Position numbers and translations under genes: made by a program
Source: UBA2767 sp964194535
GTDB taxonomy: Bacteria > Pseudomonadota > Alphaproteobacteria > Rhizobiales > Methyloligellaceae
Direction: 5' to 3'
Length of the DNA stretch: 12,732 nucleotides
Assembly (NCBI GenBank): GCA_964194535.1
Contig: CAXMMX010000110.1
Location: forward strand, 1-12,732
Shown: one piece after another, positions 9,139 to 12,732 of the stretch
Position numbering within the stretch: the stretch's first letter is position 1
How the letters are laid out: each line of letters starts with the position of its first letter
Notes under the pieces: generated by a model
Database searches by the model: none
Told to the model about the DNA's origin: nothing
What the model saw: the letters and a program-made list of their open reading frames with translations, nothing else

Positions 9139-9777
9139 ATGTCCGACACCAAGAAGAGCACTGCCCGGTTCTCGGCGCTGTGGCCGACGACGTTTCTAGA
9201 GGACTCTCTGCCCGGCGCTGAAGACGCCAACAACCTGCTGGTTGAAATGATCGAGGAGATGGACGCAGGCGCCGCCGACATGACAACCGATTATCTGCAG
9301 GGCAATTTTCTTGGTAATCCTCACCCAGTGGTGGTGTGGCTGAAGGACTGCATCAACGTTTCCATAAACGACTATGCGAAAAATCTCGGCATCGACTATG
9401 AGTTGGACTGGCACGTTCAAGCCTGGCCCAACGTCAACCGTTTCGGCGACTATCACAATCTGCACAACCACCCGCATTCCTGGTTGAGCGGGACCTATTA
9501 TGTGCAGGTGCCCAAGGACACGGGCAAGCGTGAAGGGCGCTCGGACCTCAATCCCGGCGCCATCTCTTTCTTTGACCCGCGCGCGCAGGCCAACATGCTG
9601 GCGGTGAAGGGCGACGGGCAGGTGGAAGCGGAGCATCGCGTCATGCCGGAGCCGGGCATGCTGCTCATCTGGCCGGCCTTCATCCACCATCTGGTGCACC
9701 CGAACCTGTCGAAGGAGAGCCGCATATCGGTGTCGTTCAACGTGGTGCTGAACTGGCGCGACGAATATATCCCGTGA
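9139..9777 (+). CDS. Putative 2OG-Fe(II) oxygenase (TIGR02466-like)
   Basis: A 212-residue protein that resembles the TIGR02466 / 2OG-FeII_Oxy_5 group, putative dioxygenases that use 2-oxoglutarate and ferrous iron. Substrate unknown. Evidence is the motif order: a His-rich segment LHNHPHSWLSGTYYVQVP (H109, H111, H113), then FFDPRAQANM, then EPGMLLIWPAFIHHLVHPN (H183, H184, H187), and finally RISVSFN with R195 as the likely 2-oxoglutarate anchor. Which histidines bind iron needs a structure comparison. An open frame extends up to 9043, but the ATG at 9139 is preferred: AAGAGGG at 9127-9133 lies 5 nt upstream, and the upstream residues are Cys/Arg-rich and unlike the family. It starts 104 bp after clpB; co-transcription is possible. 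TTGCCA (9069-9074) with CGTATT (9092-9097) is only a weak promoter candidate. Confidence 0.8.
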   Translation: MSDTKKSTARFSALWPTTFLEDSLPGAEDANNLLVEMIEEMDAGAADMTTDYLQGNFLGNPHPVVVWLKDCINVSINDYAKNLGIDYELDWHVQAWPNVNRFGDYHNLHNHPHSWLSGTYYVQVPKDTGKREGRSDLNPGAISFFDPRAQANMLAVKGDGQVEAEHRVMPEPGMLLIWPAFIHHLVHPNLSKESRISVSFNVVLNWRDEYIP

Positions 9778-9797
9778 GCGAAAAGAACATCACACAC

Positions 9798-9826
9798 AAA
9801 AAAAGCGCGCCTCGATTGAGACGCGC
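9798..9826 (-). terminator. Intrinsic terminator of the M23 peptidase gene
   Basis: Read on the minus strand, GCGCG-T-CTC and GAG-G-CGCGC form a 9-bp stem (one T-G wobble) around an AATC loop, followed by seven T residues (plus-strand A run 9798-9804). It lies 27 bp beyond the M23 stop codon. On the plus strand the wobble becomes a C-A mismatch and there is no T run, so it probably does not terminate the oxygenase transcript. Confidence 0.88.
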
Positions 9827-9852
9827 ATCCCCCAAAGATTCCCTCGTTCTTC

Positions 9853-11964
9853 TTATTGCGCTTGTTTCTGGACAGACGCCATGCGTGTGGTGACGGGCGA
9901 GCGATGCATCAGCTTGTCGATGCGGTTGCGCTCTTTATAAAAGTTCGCCAGCATCTTGCTGGTCAACTGGCGTCCACGCGGCACATGAATGGTCATGGGA
10001 TTGACCTTTCGGTTGTTCACAAGCACTTCAAAGTGCAGATGCGGACCCGATGAGAGGCCGGTCGAGCCGACATAACCGATGACCTGACCCATTTGCACCT
10101 TCATGCCCGTGCGCAGGCCCCGCGCAAAGCGGTTCATGTGGCTGTAGCTTGTCTGATAGCCGTTGGCATGGCGAATGCGGATGAAGTTGCCGTTGCCGCC
10201 CTTGCGCCGTGCGTCCTCGACAATACCTGTGCCTGCGGCAAGGACGGGCGTTCCGCGCTTTGCCGCCCAGTCCGTACCCGTATGCATCTTGCGGTAGCCG
10301 AGGACAGGATGACGCCGCATGCCGAAGGCAGAAGTAAAGCGCGCGCCCTTCACCGGCTTGCGCATCAGGAACTTCTTCGCGCTGTTGCCGTCCCTGTCAT
10401 AGAAGTCGACAAGCCCGTCGGGCGTGCGGAAGCGGTAGAACCGGCGCTTGTCTCCGCCGACGTTCATTGCCGTAAACAGCACCTCGCCTAGAGTCTTCTC
10501 CTGACGTGTCTCGCTCTCTTCCAGGTCAAAGAATACCTCGAAGGCATCGCCTGGATGAACCGGGCGTTTGAAGTCCACATCGTAGGAATGGACACGAAGC
10601 AGCTTCATGATCTTTTCTTGCGGGACGCCCTGGCCGAGCGATGAATGAAAGAAGCTCGTGTACAGCGTTGCGCGTTGCGGGCGGTCCAGCCTGCGTAAAT
10701 TCTTGGCGGCTTTCAGGGTAATGGGATCGTTGCTTGCGACGTAATCACCGGCGTCGTTCCGGACAATGGTGACTTCGTGTGTGGAACCTGAAAAGAGACT
10801 GATCTTGACCGGCTCCATCTGGGCGTCATTTTTCGGCGTCGGCATCAATGTGAAGAGGATTTCCTGCCCCTTCTTCATGTTCCTCGGCTTGAACACCGGA
10901 GACATCGCATCGGCAATCGCCTTGGCCTGCCATCTCTCCGCGCCGGCCTCGGACAGGATGCTCATCAGGGTATCGCCGCGTTTGACCGTGACCGATTTTG
11001 TCTCGCTGCCGTCCACCACCTCGTCAACGCCGTCCAGCGTTTCGATGGTTTTGGCGATAATCGTGGTGTTGGGGGGCAAGTCGGTCTTGAGTTGGTTGGC
11101 GGTGGCCTCATCCTCGGGGCGATAGGAAGCTTTTTGCACCATGCCACTGCCGCCTTCAGGATGAATCGCGGGCCGCATGGCAAAGGGCTGCACGGCAAAC
11201 AGCTCATCGCGCTCCCTCATCAGCCCGGCAATCTCCAGCGCTCCCAGCTTCAGCCCGTCATTGGTTGGCAGGATACCGCCTTCCAGTTCAAACATCTGGA
11301 TGCTCGCATCGCGGCTGGTGTCGATGTCGGGTTTGCCGTCGCTATTTTCGGCAACCGGTTTCGGGTTGGAGTAGAGTTTGAAGGGATTGAAGGCGGGGAT
11401 GTGTTCTGTGTTTTGGGGCTGGGAGGTTCCAAGGCGGGCGACGAGGCGGGCGTATGGCTTGATGCGGAGATATTCGCGCTCGCCGCGCCGCTGCACCACC
11501 GTGTCATGAATGATGTGCTTGGTTGACAGTCCCTCGGTTGTCGTCGGTATCCGGTCGCCCTTCAGTCCCGCGACCGCCTGGAGGCTTGCAACGCTGAGGA
11601 CTTTGCGCACCGGCCTCATCGCGTCGAGGCTGGCATGTTTGATGGACGACACAACGCCGGTGCCATCCTCCAGATTCATCGAGGCGTAGATGGAAGCGCC
11701 GATGACGCCAACGCCTACGATAGCCGCCAGACACGTGCTGGCCAGCCACTTGAGGCGTGTCGCGGTGCGTGAGTCTCCTGGTTCGGGCAGGAAAACGGCA
11801 GAGGACGTACGACCGGGACCCTGCAAATAGATTTGCGGGAGGGCCCGTTTCCCGAAGGGCACTAGGGCGCGCTCTTGTCTGCGGCCCGCGTTGCGGCGTC
11901 GTTCCGTCAAGGTTTGTTTTCCCCCCGTCTTCGGCTGGCGTTTTCTGTCTTGCCGGTCTTGCAA
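9853..11964 (-). CDS. Membrane-anchored LysM/M23 peptidoglycan endopeptidase
   Basis: A 703-residue zinc metallopeptidase expected to cut peptide cross-links in peptidoglycan in the periplasm, as MepM-type enzymes do. Order: a basic cytoplasmic N-terminus (1-70), one membrane helix (about 73-95), a long periplasmic region, a LysM-like segment (about 323-373, SVTVKRGDTLMSILSEAG), then a beta-rich domain and the C-terminal M23/LytM domain (about 535-660). Zinc ligands are H561 and D565 (MHTGTDW) and H644 (HLHFE); H609 (YSHM) and H642 complete the active site, so it looks catalytically intact. The start is a TTG at 11962-11964: no ATG occurs between it and the upstream in-frame stop (11992-11994), and AAGAGGGG lies 4 nt upstream. 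It runs toward the oxygenase gene and ends at its own terminator. The exact cross-link specificity is not shown. Confidence 0.92.
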   Translation of the reverse strand: MQDRQDRKRQPKTGGKQTLTERRRNAGRRQERALVPFGKRALPQIYLQGPGRTSSAVFLPEPGDSRTATRLKWLASTCLAAIVGVGVIGASIYASMNLEDGTGVVSSIKHASLDAMRPVRKVLSVASLQAVAGLKGDRIPTTTEGLSTKHIIHDTVVQRRGEREYLRIKPYARLVARLGTSQPQNTEHIPAFNPFKLYSNPKPVAENSDGKPDIDTSRDASIQMFELEGGILPTNDGLKLGALEIAGLMRERDELFAVQPFAMRPAIHPEGGSGMVQKASYRPEDEATANQLKTDLPPNTTIIAKTIETLDGVDEVVDGSETKSVTVKRGDTLMSILSEAGAERWQAKAIADAMSPVFKPRNMKKGQEILFTLMPTPKNDAQMEPVKISLFSGSTHEVTIVRNDAGDYVASNDPITLKAAKNLRRLDRPQRATLYTSFFHSSLGQGVPQEKIMKLLRVHSYDVDFKRPVHPGDAFEVFFDLEESETRQEKTLGEVLFTAMNVGGDKRRFYRFRTPDGLVDFYDRDGNSAKKFLMRKPVKGARFTSAFGMRRHPVLGYRKMHTGTDWAAKRGTPVLAAGTGIVEDARRKGGNGNFIRIRHANGYQTSYSHMNRFARGLRTGMKVQMGQVIGYVGSTGLSSGPHLHFEVLVNNRKVNPMTIHVPRGRQLTSKMLANFYKERNRIDKLMHRSPVTTRMASVQKQAQ

Positions 11965-11968
11965 AAAA

Positions 11969-11976
11969 CCCCTCTT
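11969..11976 (-). promoter_or_regulatory. Ribosome-binding site deciding the TTG start of the M23 gene
   Basis: On the minus strand AAGAGGGG is followed by four T residues and then the TTG start codon at 11964. It resembles the AAGAGGG before the oxygenase gene and the AGAGG before the MOSC gene. It is the main reason for accepting a TTG start here. Confidence 0.65.
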
Positions 11977-12080
11977 GCAAGAGCTGCTGCGTTAAACTCG
12001 CCAATTATTCCGAATCTGGTGCGTTGTAATCCCTCTTTTGAAGCCCGCCAATCTGCCGACCGGTCAACTGTCTGTCAACC

Positions 12081-12111
12081 ATTCCGGGTGCATCAAACAT
12101 GTGCCCGGAAT
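12081..12111. repeat. 13-bp hairpin with 5-nt loop
   Basis: ATTCCGGGTGCAT (12081-12093) and ATGTGCCCGGAAT (12099-12111) flank CAAAC. As plus-strand RNA all 13 positions can pair, two of them as G-U wobbles; as DNA the outer 8 bp are a perfect inverted repeat. It lies 117 bp upstream of the M23 start codon. No T run follows on either strand, so it is not a simple terminator. A tandem GTCAAC pair (12064-12069, 12075-12080 approximately) lies just beside it. Confidence 0.6.
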
Positions 12112-12558
12112 TTAGCGGAAATCGAGAGGTTCGGAGTGTCCAAATCTCCCGGCGGACATATGAGCGTTGGTTGTCCAGCTGCCTTCAGATTTGCTTAACC
12201 ATTATGGCCGCAGACAGGTTGCTCATTTATTAACGGGGAAGATGAAGGTTCAATCGGGCAGGAATGTGACGAAGCTTGGAGATATCCTCGTTTTCCAGCT
12301 TGTTCGGGCGGGCTTCGCAAGCCATATGAAAAAATCTTTGATGTTCCTGCATTTTCTTCTTGATGGGCGCTTGACCTTGGAGAGGGGAATATGTATCTAA
12401 GAGCGGTTGCGCGGGCGGACTGCTGTTCCTGCGGTTTTGTTGTGCTCGCGCATCAATTTCTTGAAGCGAAGCGGGGATGGTACCGGCAAATTACCCGGGC
12501 CGACACCTCCGTTGCGTTTGACTCCTGATGGTGCATTTGCTTCCATTAGGGCTGGGGA

Positions 12559-12602
12559 CACGGCTCTTTTGCCATGTTCTCACGGCTCTTAGACAATGTG
12601 GT
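12559..12602 (+). repeat. Imperfect 22-bp tandem repeat
   Basis: CACGGCTCTT occurs exactly at 12559-12568 and 12581-12590. Extending both to 22 bp gives 16 matches, including a shared ATGT. It lies in the non-coding right end. Function unknown. Confidence 0.5.
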
Positions 12603-12651
12603 TAGAAGAAAGAGAAACGCAGGCGGCGGATGTCCTGGCGAGTTCGTTGGT

Positions 12652-12670
12652 TTATGCTTGTTTGGCATAA
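12652..12670. repeat. Inverted repeat TTATGC/GCATAA
   Basis: Six-base perfect arms (12652-12657 and 12665-12670) around a 7-nt loop, 12 bp before the terminator-like structure. Could be an operator or part of a structured RNA 3' end. Confidence 0.35.
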
Positions 12671-12682
12671 GCTTAGCGGACG

Positions 12683-12712
12683 AACGAGACTTCGGCGGTC
12701 TTGCGTTTTTAT
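12683..12712 (+). terminator. Candidate plus-strand intrinsic terminator
   Basis: AACG-AGAC (12683-12690) pairs with GTCT (12698-12701) and CGTT (12704-12707), with a 2-nt bulge and a TTCGGCG loop. TTTTT follows at 12706-12710, then ATT, so the T run partly overlaps the stem. An alternative pairing is CGAGAC with GTCTTG, using one G-U. No plus-strand gene ends immediately upstream. Confidence 0.5.
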
Positions 12713-12732
12713 TCGACACCCGTAGTGCATTT

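Larger units (their letters stand above)
11965..12732. other. 768-bp region with no convincing protein gene
   Basis: The region upstream of the M23 gene holds only short open frames (for example 12167-12400 and 12407-12592, plus strand), with no recognisable domain, no good ribosome-binding site and odd composition. It must contain the M23 promoter on the minus strand; TTGGCG and TACAAC 17 nt apart near 12045-12018 is a weak candidate. It also holds a long hairpin (12081-12111), a 22-bp imperfect tandem repeat (12559-12602), an inverted repeat (12652-12670) and a plus-strand terminator-like structure (12683-12712). An uncharacterised small RNA or a decayed gene is possible. Confidence 0.55.

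Noticed and set aside
11992..12202. CtrA-like sites: TTAA-N7-AATT at 11992-12006 and TTAACCAT at 12195-12202
   Set aside because: The first deviates from TTAA-N7-TTAA and the second is only a half site. Short AT-rich matches of this kind arise by chance, and position relative to a promoter is unknown.
12167..12592. Two short plus-strand frames (12167-12400 and 12407-12592)
   Set aside because: The first needs a TTG start without a Shine-Dalgarno site, neither resembles a known family, and composition does not look coding. Orthologue searches would be needed to revive them.

Overview
The window looks like an ordinary chromosomal segment of an alphaproteobacterium. It is GC-rich and gene-dense. 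The gene order ptsP - HTH/TM protein - prfA - prmC - DUF4167 - clpB, the RF1 sequence and the DUF4167 protein all point to that class. A marine, Rhizobiales- or Parvibaculales-like lineage is plausible, but I cannot place it below class from the sequence alone. There is no phage, transposase, CRISPR, tRNA or rRNA signal.

Layout. Positions 1-1281 hold the 3' part of ptsP (nitrogen-PTS enzyme I). Positions 1426-2307 encode a RodZ-like N-terminal helix-turn-helix protein with a long Pro-rich linker and one membrane span. A 36-bp tandem repeat and a small inverted repeat lie between it and prfA (2436-3527, release factor 1). prmC (3508-4428, the methyltransferase that modifies the GGQ glutamine of release factors) follows with an overlapping start. 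Next come a 418-bp non-coding stretch with several palindromes, a DUF4167 gene (4847-5404) and, convergent with it, a MOSC-domain gene (5438-6211, minus). The MOSC gene is divergent from clpB (6434-9034), and the region between them holds a good promoter candidate with heat-shock and housekeeping features and a structured leader. A putative 2OG-Fe(II) oxygenase (9139-9777) follows clpB. The minus strand carries a membrane-anchored LysM/M23 peptidoglycan peptidase gene (9853-11964, TTG start) with a clear intrinsic terminator at 9798-9826. The last 768 bp hold no convincing protein gene, but they contain a 13-bp hairpin, short repeats and a terminator-like structure.

How the genes work together. 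prfA and prmC form a functional pair: termination factor and its modifying enzyme. ClpB is stress proteostasis and the M23 protein is cell-wall remodelling. ptsP is nitrogen/PEP signalling. The HTH/TM protein, the DUF4167 protein, the MOSC protein and the oxygenase have no assigned substrate here.

I see no convincing undescribed multi-gene system. The items most worth a second look are the repeat downstream of the HTH gene with possible diverged relatives elsewhere in the window, the palindrome-rich 4429-4846 region, the clpB leader, and the non-coding right end with a plus-strand terminator that has no known transcript.
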